Source: Urmitella timonensis (GTDB taxonomy: Bacteria; Actinomycetota; Actinomycetes; Actinomycetales; Actinomycetaceae). From it: a stretch of 64,000 nt of DNA. Positions 25,274 through 34,773 of this stretch are shown here, one piece after another. Under the pieces are notes generated by a model. That model did not search any database, had not been told where the DNA came from, and was given only the letters and a program-made list of their open reading frames with translations. Location: positions 248,001 to 312,000 of the forward strand of contig FQLW01000006.1 of NCBI GenBank assembly GCA_900120415.1, written 5' to 3'. Within the stretch, counting starts at the first letter, position 1, and each line of letters opens with the position of its first letter. The position numbers and the translations under genes are program-made.

Positions 25274-26317
25274 CTAGTTCTGCAGGAAGAAAGCTGTACC
25301 GGTAGAGCGCCTAATTACCAAAGAACTCTCCACAGTGAGCTCTTGCGGCGCTGCCACCTGACCGGAAGCTCTTCTAATCGCCAGTGAAGTCACGTGCTCA
25401 GCAACTTTCGCCGCCCCCCTATCCACAGTGGTTAAATTAAAAGCCAGGGAGGACGCCCCCAGAGAGTTATCGAACCCGCTCACCGAAATATCAGCGGGAA
25501 TAGAAAAACCAGCTCTATATAGAGCCACCATAGCCCCCTGCGCCACCTGATCGTTATAACAAGCCAGCGCTGTGACCCCCAATAAAGCAACCCGAGTCAA
25601 ATCATTACGAGATTTTTGGCGACTCCAAGAATCAGTCAAAAGTTGCTGCACGACTTTAAACCCATCATCCACAGTATTACCTGCCAAAATCGGATGAACT
25701 TTTAAGCCCGCTTCCTTGCCAGCACGCATTAGTGCCTGGCGACGAATTTTAGATGAATAGCTTTTCGGACCGTCCAAGTAAGTTATTTCTGCATGTCCTA
25801 AAGACTTTAGATGCAAAACCAGTTCAAGCAGCCCGCTATAGTTAGATGAACGCACCAAGTCAGCGCCCGCTAACGCGCTTTGCCCCACCACTACTGCGGG
25901 AGTTAGGTTTGCCGGGAGTTCCTCACCGTTAAAAACAGGATTAATCGCTACACAAGTGTTAATCCGTAGCTGAGACAGAGCCTCTAATCCCTGCCGATAA
26001 TCATTAAATAGGGAAGCGTTTTGAGTAATCGTACGATAGCCAGCTTCTTGGGCGCAACGGTTTATATTCTCGACATATTTGTTATGTAACTCTTGATCTA
26101 GCTGGGCAACTATTCCAATTATCTTAGGTTTAGAACTGCGAAGCATCGCCCCCGACAAATCCACTTGATACCCCAAACGGTGGGCAACTTCCTTAACCCG
26201 TTCACGCACCGGTTCGGAGATTCGCGAGTCATTGCGCAACGCAAGTGAAACTGAAGATATTGATAACTCAGTTTCTTGTGCAATATCTTTTAACGTAACT
26301 CTTTTGCGCTGCGCCAT
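25274..26317 (-). CDS. LacI-family transcriptional repressor
   Basis: A 347-residue regulator. The N-terminal helix-turn-helix and hinge are clear (VTLKDIAQETELSISSVSLA, then RISEPVRERVKEVAHRLGY), followed by a periplasmic-binding-protein-like ligand domain (IIGIVAQLDQELHNKYV, VSGFDNSLGASSLAFNLTTV). It lies upstream of the MFS - PI-PLC - IMPase operon on the same strand, with a TCAAACGTTTGA operator between them, so it probably represses that operon until an inositol compound or sugar is present. The nagB gene is divergent on the other side, but no matching palindrome was seen there. Confidence 0.92.
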   Translation of the reverse strand: MAQRKRVTLKDIAQETELSISSVSLALRNDSRISEPVRERVKEVAHRLGYQVDLSGAMLRSSKPKIIGIVAQLDQELHNKYVENINRCAQEAGYRTITQNASLFNDYRQGLEALSQLRINTCVAINPVFNGEELPANLTPAVVVGQSALAGADLVRSSNYSGLLELVLHLKSLGHAEITYLDGPKSYSSKIRRQALMRAGKEAGLKVHPILAGNTVDDGFKVVQQLLTDSWSRQKSRNDLTRVALLGVTALACYNDQVAQGAMVALYRAGFSIPADISVSGFDNSLGASSLAFNLTTVDRGAAKVAEHVTSLAIRRASGQVAAPQELTVESSLVIRRSTGTAFFLQN

Positions 26318-26489
26318 TTCGTCCTCCTACTACCGTCTAACCCTATTTTCTCACGTTCAACCTCGGTAACAGGAAAACCGGAAATCTTAAGCTTAGCCGC
26401 TAGCAATCCTTTCCAAGTTAGCAGGTGTGAGATAATGGGAGGGACTTTCAATAGCCAACGATGGAAAAGTCCTACCAAAGGAGATTTAC

Positions 26490-27275
26490 ATGCATATTGC
26501 GATTACCCCCACCCCCGAAGATGCCTCCAAACTAGCGGCAAAACTGATTATTCCCCAAGTCAAACCGGGATTTAGGTTGGGGGTAGCAACTGGCTCTACT
26601 CCCGAAGGTCTATACGCTGAGCTCCGCGCCGCCCATGAGCAAGGACAATTTAGCCTGGAAGAATGCACCGCCTGGGCTTTAGATGAATATGTAGGAATCG
26701 CTCCCGACCACCCCGAACGCTACCGTAACGTATTGCGCCGCGAACTGGTTGGCAGCGACAAGACCGGTCTCAAGGACGAAAACTTACACACCCCCGATGG
26801 CACTGCTTCCGACCCTCGCCAGGCTGCCCGCGATTATGAAGCAGAAATCGCCCCCGGAGTTGATTTACAGATTCTAGGTATCGGCGCCGATGGACATATC
26901 GGTTTTAATGAACCGACCGGCAGCCTAGCTAACCCCACAAATGTGGTGACCTTAACCGCCCAAACTATTGCCGACAACGCCCGCTTCTTCGATAACGACG
27001 AAGCTAATGTCCCCAAGCAGGCAGTCACGCAGGGGCTATCTACCATTATGAAATCGGGTCAAGCGGTTTTGTTGGCTTTCGGCTCCCAAAAAGCCGATGC
27101 CGTTGCCGCAACGGTAGAGGGCGCGGTCAGCGCTTTTTGGCCTGCCTCTATTTTGCAGTACCACCTAAACGCATTCATCATCGCTGATGAAGCTGCCGCC
27201 AGCAAATTGCAACTGACCGATTACTATCGGCAAACTTGGCAAGCCGAATACCCCGATTTGCCGCTCAGCTACTAA
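26490..27275 (+). CDS. nagB: Glucosamine-6-phosphate deaminase
   Basis: A 261-residue protein of normal NagB length. It converts glucosamine 6-phosphate to fructose 6-phosphate and ammonia. Motifs are GVATGSTPEGLYAEL near residue 30, the catalytic region AWALDEYVGI near residue 65 and LGIGADGHIGFNEP near residue 128. The ATG follows AAAGGAGATTTAC. It is monocistronic, with its own terminator at 27298-27341. No nagA or transporter gene is nearby. Confidence 0.96.
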   Translation: MHIAITPTPEDASKLAAKLIIPQVKPGFRLGVATGSTPEGLYAELRAAHEQGQFSLEECTAWALDEYVGIAPDHPERYRNVLRRELVGSDKTGLKDENLHTPDGTASDPRQAARDYEAEIAPGVDLQILGIGADGHIGFNEPTGSLANPTNVVTLTAQTIADNARFFDNDEANVPKQAVTQGLSTIMKSGQAVLLAFGSQKADAVAATVEGAVSAFWPASILQYHLNAFIIADEAAASKLQLTDYYRQTWQAEYPDLPLSY

Positions 27276-27297
27276 ATACTTACCTAGTTACCGTCCT

Positions 27298-27341
27298 GCC
27301 CAAAACCTAGACGTTTCCCTGTCTAGGTTTTGGGCAGTTTT
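27298..27341 (+). terminator. Intrinsic terminator after nagB
   Basis: GCCCAAAACCTAGAC and GTCTAGGTTTTGGGC form a perfect 15-bp stem with an 8-base loop, followed by AGTTTTC. Confidence 0.9.
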
Positions 27342-27376
27342 CACATCTAACAGGATACAACTTGTAGTATCTGGCT

Positions 27377-28351
27377 ATGACTATAAAAGTGGCAATCAAT
27401 GGATATGGAAATTTAGGACGCGCGGTTGAAAGAGCAGTTAATGCCGCCGAAGATATGCAGGCAGTCGCGGTATTTACTCGCCGGAATCCTAAAGATTTAG
27501 AAACTGCCGGCACTCCGGTTTATTCTGTCTCGCAGATGGCAGATTTTTCCGGACAAGTTGATGTGTGTATTTGTTGTGGAGGCAGCGCCACGGATTTGCG
27601 CACCCAAGGACCGGCAGCGGTTAAATACTTTAACACTGTTGATTCTTTTGATACTCACGCCGATATTCCCGCCTATTTTGCCGATATGGATACTGCCGCC
27701 AAGGAAGCGGGACATTCTGCCTTGATTTCTACCGGCTGGGATCCGGGGCTGTTCTCGATTGCCAGGGTAGTAAGTGAATCGGTACTCCCGAATGGCTATA
27801 CCCAAACCTTCTGGGGACGCGGGGTATCTCAAGGACACTCGGACGCAATTCGCCGGATTGCAGGGGTCGAGGGCGCAGTGCAATACACTGTCCCCAACGA
27901 AGCAGCAATCAAGGCGGTAGAAAGCGGAGAAAACCCCGATCCGAGCACGGCAGATAAACACTCACGCCTGTGCTATGTAGTTGCCGCTGAAGGCGCCGAT
28001 AAAGAACGGATTACCCGCGAAATTAAAGAAATGCCGAAGTATTTCGCAGATTATGAAACCACAGTAAACTTTATTTCCGCCCAGGAACTGGCGCGTGAGC
28101 ACGCCGGTATGCCCCACGGAGGGCAAGTCCTCCGTCTCGGTCACACTCAAGAGGGGGTCAAACATCTGCTCCGCTTCCAGCTGCAACTAGATTCCAACCC
28201 CGATTTCACCGGCTCAATGGTGACCGCCAGCGCTCGCGCCCTGGTACGTTTGCACGAAAACGGACATATCGGAGCCGCCAGCGTCCTGGATATTCCCCCC
28301 GCTTGGTATTCCCCGTCCTCCCCCGAGCAGCTACGTGCCCAACTGCTATAG
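27377..28351 (+). CDS. ddh: meso-Diaminopimelate D-dehydrogenase
   Basis: A 324-residue NADP-dependent enzyme that makes meso-diaminopimelate from tetrahydrodipicolinate in one step, for lysine and peptidoglycan. The N-terminal Rossmann motif is VAINGYGNLGRAVERAV. ALISTGWDPGLFSIAR near residue 118 and FWGRGVSQGHSDAIRRI near residue 149 are hallmark stretches of the family, as in Corynebacterium Ddh. The ATG follows the nagB terminator by 36 bases with no obvious ribosome-binding site, so the message may be leaderless. A 21-bp terminator stem lies downstream. Confidence 0.94.
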   Translation: MTIKVAINGYGNLGRAVERAVNAAEDMQAVAVFTRRNPKDLETAGTPVYSVSQMADFSGQVDVCICCGGSATDLRTQGPAAVKYFNTVDSFDTHADIPAYFADMDTAAKEAGHSALISTGWDPGLFSIARVVSESVLPNGYTQTFWGRGVSQGHSDAIRRIAGVEGAVQYTVPNEAAIKAVESGENPDPSTADKHSRLCYVVAAEGADKERITREIKEMPKYFADYETTVNFISAQELAREHAGMPHGGQVLRLGHTQEGVKHLLRFQLQLDSNPDFTGSMVTASARALVRLHENGHIGAASVLDIPPAWYSPSSPEQLRAQLL

Positions 28352-28445
28352 CTAGTTCCTTTAACTGTAGATAAGAACCCATTAGCCCGGAACAGTTTTA
28401 GGTCAGCGAATCTTTAAGTGAAGGTTCGCCTGTGGGGTGAAACCG

Positions 28446-28497
28446 ATAACTTAAGGGGCTGAGGAGCATCATTACTCCTCAGCCCCTTAAGTTATTA
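28446..28497 (+). terminator. Intrinsic terminator after ddh
   Basis: A perfect 21-bp stem (arms 28446-28466 and 28475-28495, core TTAAGGGGCTGAGGAG) closes an 8-base loop. T-runs are weak on both sides. It may act for ddh and for the convergent DUF1540 gene. Confidence 0.8.
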
Positions 28498-28550
28498 TCC
28501 TGCCTGTTTAGTTAAGAATTCAGATTCTTAACTGCTGCTGACCTGATTAC

Positions 28551-28811
28551 CTAGGCGGTAGCAAAGGTAAGGCATTTTTCGTCGTCTCCCACTTTGACGG
28601 AATCAGCTTGGCAGAGCAAGTGTTTGTTGAATTTGCAGTCGGCAAGCTGACACGCCCCCACTTGGGAATTAACTTTTCCTAGTCCCCCCTTTTCGTCTAG
28701 GGCAATAAAGGTTGCGCATCCACCTTTTGCGATGGTCACCGCGTAAGCGTTGCAACCATTATCGTTAAAGGCACAATCACTAGCTGAACAATTTACTCCT
28801 GGCATTGCCAT
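28551..28811 (-). CDS. DUF1540 cysteine-rich protein
   Basis: An 86-residue protein with two copies of a short cysteine-rich unit (VNCSASDCAFNDNGCNAY near the start and GACQLADCKFNKHLLCQADS near residue 52), eight cysteines plus a ninth near the end. This is the DUF1540 pattern. The function is unknown; metal binding is plausible from the cysteine spacing. The ATG follows GGAGGAACACA. The gene is transcribed alone, convergent to ddh, with a 220-base AT-rich gap before the primase gene. Confidence 0.88.
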   Translation of the reverse strand: MAMPGVNCSASDCAFNDNGCNAYAVTIAKGGCATFIALDEKGGLGKVNSQVGACQLADCKFNKHLLCQADSVKVGDDEKCLTFATA

Positions 28812-29031
28812 TGTGTTCCTCCTTTGAAGTTTTTTTATAAAGACAATTTCAATCTACAAAGGGAAGCAACAAAGTAAAAGCAATTAAACACAAAAATGTC
28901 ACCCCTATTAATAAAACTCCATAACTGCTGATAGAAAGCTTTTTAGCTTCTAATAATTGAAACAGTATTCCCTAAATTTAAATAGCAATAGCGTCATTAC
29001 TTAAATTAGTATTGAGTACCTAAGTTGTTGC

Positions 29032-31086
29032 TTATTTAGATTCTTGCAGGTTACGGCGGGCATTCTCTAGGTTCATTAATGTAGAAAAAATCTGTTGATA
29101 CTGTTCATCTTGAGGGTCACAGCGCTGCAATCGCGCCTTTGTCTCTGCGATTTGGCGTGACAGGTCACCGCGAATCACCGCTTGCCACACCCCCCGCGCA
29201 TACTCGCTTAGGCGGGCAGAATCATCTTGAGGCAGTGGGGAAACAATCAGCGCAGAAACCAGCCCCTGCAACTGCGAATCTACCTGCGCATTTAAGAGTT
29301 CACCCCATCGTTTATTGGCCAGAATCACCGCTCGCTGCCCTTTAAGTCCCAGTTCGTCCTCGGCGTCGCGCCACAGCTCCGCATATTTATCCAGCCCGCC
29401 CAAAGCAATAATCGCGGTAAAAAGGGCGCTAAACATGGGTACTCGAAATGCCGCTGTCGAAACCGTCTCTACCCCTACCCCAAAAAGACTAGCCGGCAGC
29501 TGTAGCAAACATTCCAGAGCTTGCCGCTCCAACTTAGCAATCGGATCTGTGGAATTGGGCAAATTAACCCTGGAGGCAGCACCCGGAAAACCAGCGCCAA
29601 CGCCAGCACCAGGGGTTCCGGAACGGTGCGCGGGCGAAGTTGAGGGATAGACATTTAGGTTCGGGGAAACCTGTGAATTAGGAAACTGCCCCCTGCCCCC
29701 GCCAAAACCGCCACGCTCGGGGCGAGGAGAATTCTGCACTGCCCGCCGCACTTCCTCTTCTGGCATTCCCACCCAACCAGCCAGGCGGCGGGTATATTCA
29801 GAGCGCAACGCAAGATCGCGAATCTGGCTAACAATAGGTCCGGCTGCTCGCAAACCTGAAACTCGTCCTTCTGCCGTATCCAAGTCAAAAGACTTTAGGG
29901 TAGTGCGTAAAACAAACTCGAACAGAGGGCGACGAGAATCCACCAAACCTCGTACCGCTCCTGCCCCTTGAGCTTGCCATAAATCACAAGGATCCTTGCC
30001 GCTCGGCTCGATAGCTACAAATGTTTGAGACGCAAAGGACTGATCTTCCCCGAAAGCCCGCAAAGCCGCCTTTTGTCCCGCTTCATCGCCGTCAAAAGTA
30101 AAAATAACTTCCCCACCACGGGTTTTACCAGATGATAACATTACCCCGGCAGCGGCATCTGCACTGTCCCCCAGTAAACGCCGAGCAATGCGCACATGCC
30201 CATCCCCAAAAGCAGTGCCACAGGTAGCCACGGCACATTCCACCCCGGAAAGATGAGCAGCCATTACATCGGTATAGCCTTCAACCACCACAATTCGGCG
30301 CTGCTTACTGATGGCTTTCTTTGCCATCTCAATCCCATAAAGTACCTGCGATTTCTTATAAACCGCAGTTTCAGGGGTATTCAAATACTTCGGACCTTTA
30401 TCTTCTTCGCTCAATCGCCGCGCCCCAAAACCCACGACCGCCCCCGTCAAATCGCAGATGGGCCAAATAACTCGCCCTCGAAAACGGTCATAAGGACCGC
30501 GCTGCCCGGTAGAAAACAACCCGGAAGCTGCCAGTTCCACTTCCGTAAATCCGCGTTTACGCAAATAAGACAAGAGGGCGTTCCACGAGTTAGGGGCATA
30601 TCCTAAAGAAAAGCGGGCAGCAGCGTCGGCATCGAACCCTCGTTGGTTCAAAAAATTCCTGGCAATCTGTCCCTCTTTACTGCCCAATTGCGAGCGAAAA
30701 AACTGGGAGGCATTCCGGTTTGCTTCCAAGATTCGCGAACGCGAAACCCGGTTCGGGTCTGTTGATTCTTTGTCTGTCCCCTCTTGATAGCGTAAAGTCA
30801 CCCCGGTTTTGTCTGCCAGATATTGAACGGCTTCACTAAAAGACAGGTGATTAATGGTTTCCACAAATTTGATAACGTCGCCGCCCTCACCGCAACCAAA
30901 GCAATGATAATACCCTTGAGCAGGACGAACATGGAATGAGGGGGTGCGCTCATCATGGAAAGGACATAGCCCTTTTAAAGATCCCACCCCGGCAGGACGC
31001 AGTGCCACATGTTCGCCTACGATTTCATCAATATGGGCGCGCTCGCGTACCTGATCAATGTCCTCGCGTCGAATAAGCCCAGCCAT
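29032..31086 (-). CDS. dnaG: DNA primase
   Basis: A 684-residue primase. The N-terminal CHC2 zinc finger is CPFHDERTPSFHV and YYHCFGCGEGGDVIKFV (about residues 41-70). The TOPRIM catalytic domain has RRIVVVEGYTDVMAAHL near residue 265 and FTFDGDEAGQKAA near residue 320. The C-terminal part after a low-complexity Gly/Pro stretch (about residues 450-505) is the helicase-interacting domain. It makes RNA primers at the replication fork with DnaB. In many actinobacteria it lies next to dgt, as here, although a proline-rich protein gene intervenes on the opposite strand. Confidence 0.97.
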   Translation of the reverse strand: MAGLIRREDIDQVRERAHIDEIVGEHVALRPAGVGSLKGLCPFHDERTPSFHVRPAQGYYHCFGCGEGGDVIKFVETINHLSFSEAVQYLADKTGVTLRYQEGTDKESTDPNRVSRSRILEANRNASQFFRSQLGSKEGQIARNFLNQRGFDADAAARFSLGYAPNSWNALLSYLRKRGFTEVELAASGLFSTGQRGPYDRFRGRVIWPICDLTGAVVGFGARRLSEEDKGPKYLNTPETAVYKKSQVLYGIEMAKKAISKQRRIVVVEGYTDVMAAHLSGVECAVATCGTAFGDGHVRIARRLLGDSADAAAGVMLSSGKTRGGEVIFTFDGDEAGQKAALRAFGEDQSFASQTFVAIEPSGKDPCDLWQAQGAGAVRGLVDSRRPLFEFVLRTTLKSFDLDTAEGRVSGLRAAGPIVSQIRDLALRSEYTRRLAGWVGMPEEEVRRAVQNSPRPERGGFGGGRGQFPNSQVSPNLNVYPSTSPAHRSGTPGAGVGAGFPGAASRVNLPNSTDPIAKLERQALECLLQLPASLFGVGVETVSTAAFRVPMFSALFTAIIALGGLDKYAELWRDAEDELGLKGQRAVILANKRWGELLNAQVDSQLQGLVSALIVSPLPQDDSARLSEYARGVWQAVIRGDLSRQIAETKARLQRCDPQDEQYQQIFSTLMNLENARRNLQESK

Positions 31087-31465
31087 ATTTCATATCATAG
31101 GCGAGGGCGGGCGTAGAAAGCTACGTTACTTTCTAACGAAAAAAGATTTATATAGAGCAATAATGCTTTTCTAAGCAGCAAAATAGCTTTAATAAAACGG
31201 AATTACAAGTAATTATTTTAGTAACACGATTATCCTCACAACTTTTATTATTAAAGCAAATAGTCCTTTTCTTAAACCTCTTTTTATTCAAGGGTTTTCC
31301 TGTTTATCTTTATCACAACTAGCTCGGTCTGTATCACAACTCAGACATTCAAGTCGGCACTAAAAATAGACTAGAGAAGTAGCCTAAGAATAATCCCGGA
31401 ATTGGTTCAGATTGTCTAACCATTTCCGAAAATGACTATTCTAATCAGAAAGCTGGCATTCAACC
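31087..31465. other. AT-rich intergenic region upstream of dnaG
   Basis: About 380 bases, clearly richer in A and T than the genes on either side. It separates the divergent dnaG and proline-rich membrane protein genes and should hold both promoters. A short palindrome AATTAC-AA-GTAATT occurs at about 31201-31214. No coding frame or RNA gene is evident. Confidence 0.45.
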
Positions 31466-32254
31466 ATGACTCCACCAAACAATCCTCCTCAGCCACCACT
31501 TCCACCGCTAGGCTACCCTGGTTCATCACCATACAATGCCGTACCCCCGAATCCACCTCTCCAGTCTCCGCAGTCTCCGCAACCTTACAGCGACGCACAA
31601 CCGGCGCAGCCTTGGCAAGAATCGCAACCTCCACTACCTCCACGACCTCCGCAGATTGCCCAGGATAATCAATCTTTGCAGCCACCTTCCCCACCTCAGC
31701 CCCTAGCTAAGGCAAACTCCGCTCAAACCACCCCTACCTCTTATCCTTCACAACCAACTCCGTTTAACTCTAACCAGGAAAAAGTCACCGGAAACAGCCT
31801 ACCGGTTATGCCTAAGCCCAATTCCGACAGAGTAATTAATTCTCTAGAGGATTATCTGTTACTTGCTCCCAGGCTCGCACAAGCTGCATTAATTGGACTT
31901 GGGGTTGCCCTTCTGGCTCTATTTGTTCGATATCTCGAAAACAACGTGTTCTATTTTGTTTTAGTTGTCCCCGGGATAAAAATTCCTTGGAGTACTGTCT
32001 TTATAGCTCTCGGTCTCCTGTGGATACCAATACCGTTTATCCTACCTTTTATTGCAGACCCACTTGATCGCTGGTTGGAAAAGGACGAAAATAACGATGA
32101 CTCCGACAAAGATAATAGTGACGATGACGCCAGCTCAAAATCATTTGCTGAGATATTTAGAGGGATAATTGAGGAAAAGAAAGCAGAAAAATCTAAATCC
32201 CAAATAAAATGGAATGGCTTTCCAAATAATAAGAATTACCCCGACGGTTTTTAA
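31466..32254 (+). CDS. Proline-rich hypothetical membrane protein
   Basis: A 262-residue protein that I do not recognise. Residues 1-125 are Pro/Gln/Ser-rich (for example PPQPPLPPLGYPGSS). Two hydrophobic segments follow (about 136-155, AALIGLGVALLALFVRY, and about 160-200 in one or two passes), then a very acidic stretch (DENNDDSDKDNSDDDASS, about 210-227) and a basic end. Such proline-rich cytoplasmic tails on small membrane proteins are common in actinobacteria. There is no clear ribosome-binding site, and the start could lie elsewhere in frame. It is convergent with dgt (8 bases apart). Confidence 0.6.
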   Translation: MTPPNNPPQPPLPPLGYPGSSPYNAVPPNPPLQSPQSPQPYSDAQPAQPWQESQPPLPPRPPQIAQDNQSLQPPSPPQPLAKANSAQTTPTSYPSQPTPFNSNQEKVTGNSLPVMPKPNSDRVINSLEDYLLLAPRLAQAALIGLGVALLALFVRYLENNVFYFVLVVPGIKIPWSTVFIALGLLWIPIPFILPFIADPLDRWLEKDENNDDSDKDNSDDDASSKSFAEIFRGIIEEKKAEKSKSQIKWNGFPNNKNYPDGF

Positions 32255-32262
32255 GCCAAAAA

Positions 32263-33552
32263 TCAGCTCTGTAGGGAACGGAACATTCCACAGATACGTC
32301 CATGCCACTGATGTGCCGAGGTGTCGGTTAAAGAAGCAATTTGATCAACTAAAGCTCGCAGACGCTGATTATCATTTTCTGCTCTGCGCCAAAGCGTCAA
32401 ATACGGTTCCTCTAAGCGCTCTGGACGCTCCCAGAGCGCATCTGAAAGCTCGAAAACCAGGGTACGCTGCTGTAAATGAATCGGGTCTTTTTCGCGAGGC
32501 TGCATCACAAACGCAGCTGCCATCCCCTTTAACACCTTAATTTCCGCCAAAGTATCTGGCGGAATTACCAAGTCAGCGTCATAGCGATGTAACGGAGACG
32601 AACCGGCTGACTCTAAAGTAGCACTCGCCACCGCCTGGCAAAAACGCCCAATCATCTGACTGGTCATATCTTTAAGCTTAGCCATATCCTGATAAGAACC
32701 ATTAAAACTATTAAGCCAGGACGGATGGGAAGTAATTCGTTCCCACGCAAGGGGAAGCAGCTCTACCTGACCCGCCCCATACCAGTCAATACAGGATTGA
32801 AACACCTGTTCACGCACCTGAGACTGCTCAAAAGAAGCCGGATCTAACTCCCCGGTTTGAATCGCGTCCTCTACATCGTGAACCGAATAGGCAATATCAT
32901 CAGAAATATCCATGATTTGGGCTTCCAAACACCTCTGATGGGGCGGAGAAAAAGTACGCATCCAGGTGAAAACTTCCGCGTCCTCGTCATAACAATTATA
33001 TTTGCGGGTCGAATAATCCGAATCTGCCCCCTGCCCTTTGAGCCAAGGATATTTACAGACCGCATCCAAAGTGGCGCGGGTCAAGTTCAACCCCAGATAG
33101 CGACCATCGTCTCCCAATATTTTTGGTTCTAAGCGGGTAAGCAGCCGAAAAGTCTGGGCATTGCCCTCAAATCCCCCAATACTCGCAGCCACCTGATTTA
33201 ATGCGCGCTCACCATTATGCCCAAAAGGAGGATGCCCCAGGTCATGAGCTTGACAAGCAGCATCCACAATATCGGGATCACACCCCAGTTCCAGTCCCAA
33301 AGACCTCCCCACCTGGGAGACTTCGATAGAGTGTGTCAGGCGTGTCCTCACAAAAGAATCCGTAGATGGCCCTACTACCTGCGTCTTTGCCCCTAAACGG
33401 CGCAACGCCGACGAATACATAATCCGTGCCCGGTCGCGAGCATAGTCGGTACGCTCCGAGGACTTGGGAGGCTCAGCTTTGAAACGTTCGCGGTCACGGG
33501 GAGAATAGGGCGCACTTTTCACATTTCCCAGTCTAAACTGCCCGCTAAGCAT
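32263..33552 (-). CDS. dgt: Deoxyguanosinetriphosphate triphosphohydrolase (dGTPase)
   Basis: A 429-residue HD-domain enzyme that removes triphosphate from dGTP and controls dNTP pools. The HD motif is DAACQAHDLGHPPFGHNGER near residue 101. RTRLTHSIEVSQVGRSLG supplies the upstream histidine, and DISDDIAYSVHDVEDAI near residue 215 completes the metal site. It is 6 bases downstream of dusB on the same strand, in the run glyS - YibE/F - dusB - dgt that ends in front of dnaG. Confidence 0.94.
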   Translation of the reverse strand: MLSGQFRLGNVKSAPYSPRDRERFKAEPPKSSERTDYARDRARIMYSSALRRLGAKTQVVGPSTDSFVRTRLTHSIEVSQVGRSLGLELGCDPDIVDAACQAHDLGHPPFGHNGERALNQVAASIGGFEGNAQTFRLLTRLEPKILGDDGRYLGLNLTRATLDAVCKYPWLKGQGADSDYSTRKYNCYDEDAEVFTWMRTFSPPHQRCLEAQIMDISDDIAYSVHDVEDAIQTGELDPASFEQSQVREQVFQSCIDWYGAGQVELLPLAWERITSHPSWLNSFNGSYQDMAKLKDMTSQMIGRFCQAVASATLESAGSSPLHRYDADLVIPPDTLAEIKVLKGMAAAFVMQPREKDPIHLQQRTLVFELSDALWERPERLEEPYLTLWRRAENDNQRLRALVDQIASLTDTSAHQWHGRICGMFRSLQS

Positions 33553-33558
33553 TTTCGA

Positions 33559-34773
33559 TCAATAACCACCCGCATCAAGAGAAGTATCGAGTTTAGCCGC
33601 CTGCAATACTCGCTCTGCTTGCTCATCAACCTCCCGTGATTGTAGCCAGCCCTCCGGCAGATGAGTCTTGCGGGCATGACCGGCGCGCCCTCGTTTACCC
33701 AAAGCCGAGGGCGGGTATGGCAAATCCCTATCTAAACTAGAAAACAATTGTTCTAACTCTTTTAAGGAGGACGTGCTGCTAAGTTTTACCCGGTACTCTC
33801 CCCCCAATGGGAAACCCCGAAAATACCATCCTAAATGCTTACGCATATCACGCAGAGCACGTTCTTCACTGCCCATCCAGGAAACCAGCAACTGAGCATG
33901 ATTAAAAGCCAGGTCACAAACCTGCCCTAAACTAGGTTCAGCCTGACGATCTACCCCATGTAAAGCACAGGTTAAGTCATAGAACAGCCACGGACGTCCC
34001 TGGCAACCGCGACCAACTTGCACCCCGGCACAACCAGTTTGCTCCAACATCTTTTGGGCGTCTTGACCCGAGAAAATATCCCCATTACCCCATACTGGAA
34101 TATCAAGCAGTGACACTAGGGTTTTTATCGCCGCCCAGTTAGCGCTGCCAGAATAGTATTGATTAGCGGTACGTCCATGTAAGAAAACCGCGCTACACCC
34201 CTCTTCGGCAGCAATCTGAGCCACATCTAAATAGGTCAAATGGTTATCATCAATCCCAACACGAATCTTACAGGTCACCGGCACGGGAAAACTTTTAGCA
34301 GCCTTATCTGCTCCCCGCTTGGCTCCGGCGATAACTGCGGCAACAATCTGACGGAAACGGTCAAGTTTCCAAGGCAAAGCTGCTCCCCCGCCTTTGCGAG
34401 TCACTTTCGGTACCGGACAGCCAAAATTGATATCTAGATGATCGGCTAGTCCCTGTTCAACCAGAATCTGCGCAGCCGAGCCCATCGCGCACGGATCAAC
34501 GCCATGCAGCTGCACCGAGCGCAGCTGTTCTTCCATATCAGGTTTCAGCAAGCTAAGGGTGACAGGATTTTGTTCTACCAGTGCCCGGGCAGTAATCATT
34601 TCACAAACATAAATCCCATAGGGGGCTGTAGCGTCAGATTTAATCCCGCAATCAGCCAAGGCCCTTTGAGCTTGCTGACGACAAATCCGCCGGAATGGCG
34701 CGTTAGTTACCCCCGCCATCGGGGCTAAAGCCAGCGCAGTTCCAATCGTAATTTGCCCTAATTTAGTGGACAT
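33559..34773 (-). CDS. dusB: tRNA-dihydrouridine synthase (DusB type)
   Basis: A 404-residue flavoenzyme that reduces specific uridines in tRNA D-loops. LALAPMAGVTNAPFRRICR opens the FMN barrel. The catalytic cysteine is in LDINFGCPVPKVTRKGGGAA, and IPVWGNGDIFSG and GVQVGRGCQGRPW are FMN-binding. I chose ATG 34773 (MSTKLGQITIG) because GGGAGATGGTA precedes it. The longer frame to 34806 adds 11 residues with no family resemblance. The gene start overlaps the end of the YibE/F gene by 11 bases. Confidence 0.93.
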   Translation of the reverse strand: MSTKLGQITIGTALALAPMAGVTNAPFRRICRQQAQRALADCGIKSDATAPYGIYVCEMITARALVEQNPVTLSLLKPDMEEQLRSVQLHGVDPCAMGSAAQILVEQGLADHLDINFGCPVPKVTRKGGGAALPWKLDRFRQIVAAVIAGAKRGADKAAKSFPVPVTCKIRVGIDDNHLTYLDVAQIAAEEGCSAVFLHGRTANQYYSGSANWAAIKTLVSLLDIPVWGNGDIFSGQDAQKMLEQTGCAGVQVGRGCQGRPWLFYDLTCALHGVDRQAEPSLGQVCDLAFNHAQLLVSWMGSEERALRDMRKHLGWYFRGFPLGGEYRVKLSSTSSLKELEQLFSSLDRDLPYPPSALGKRGRAGHARKTHLPEGWLQSREVDEQAERVLQAAKLDTSLDAGGY

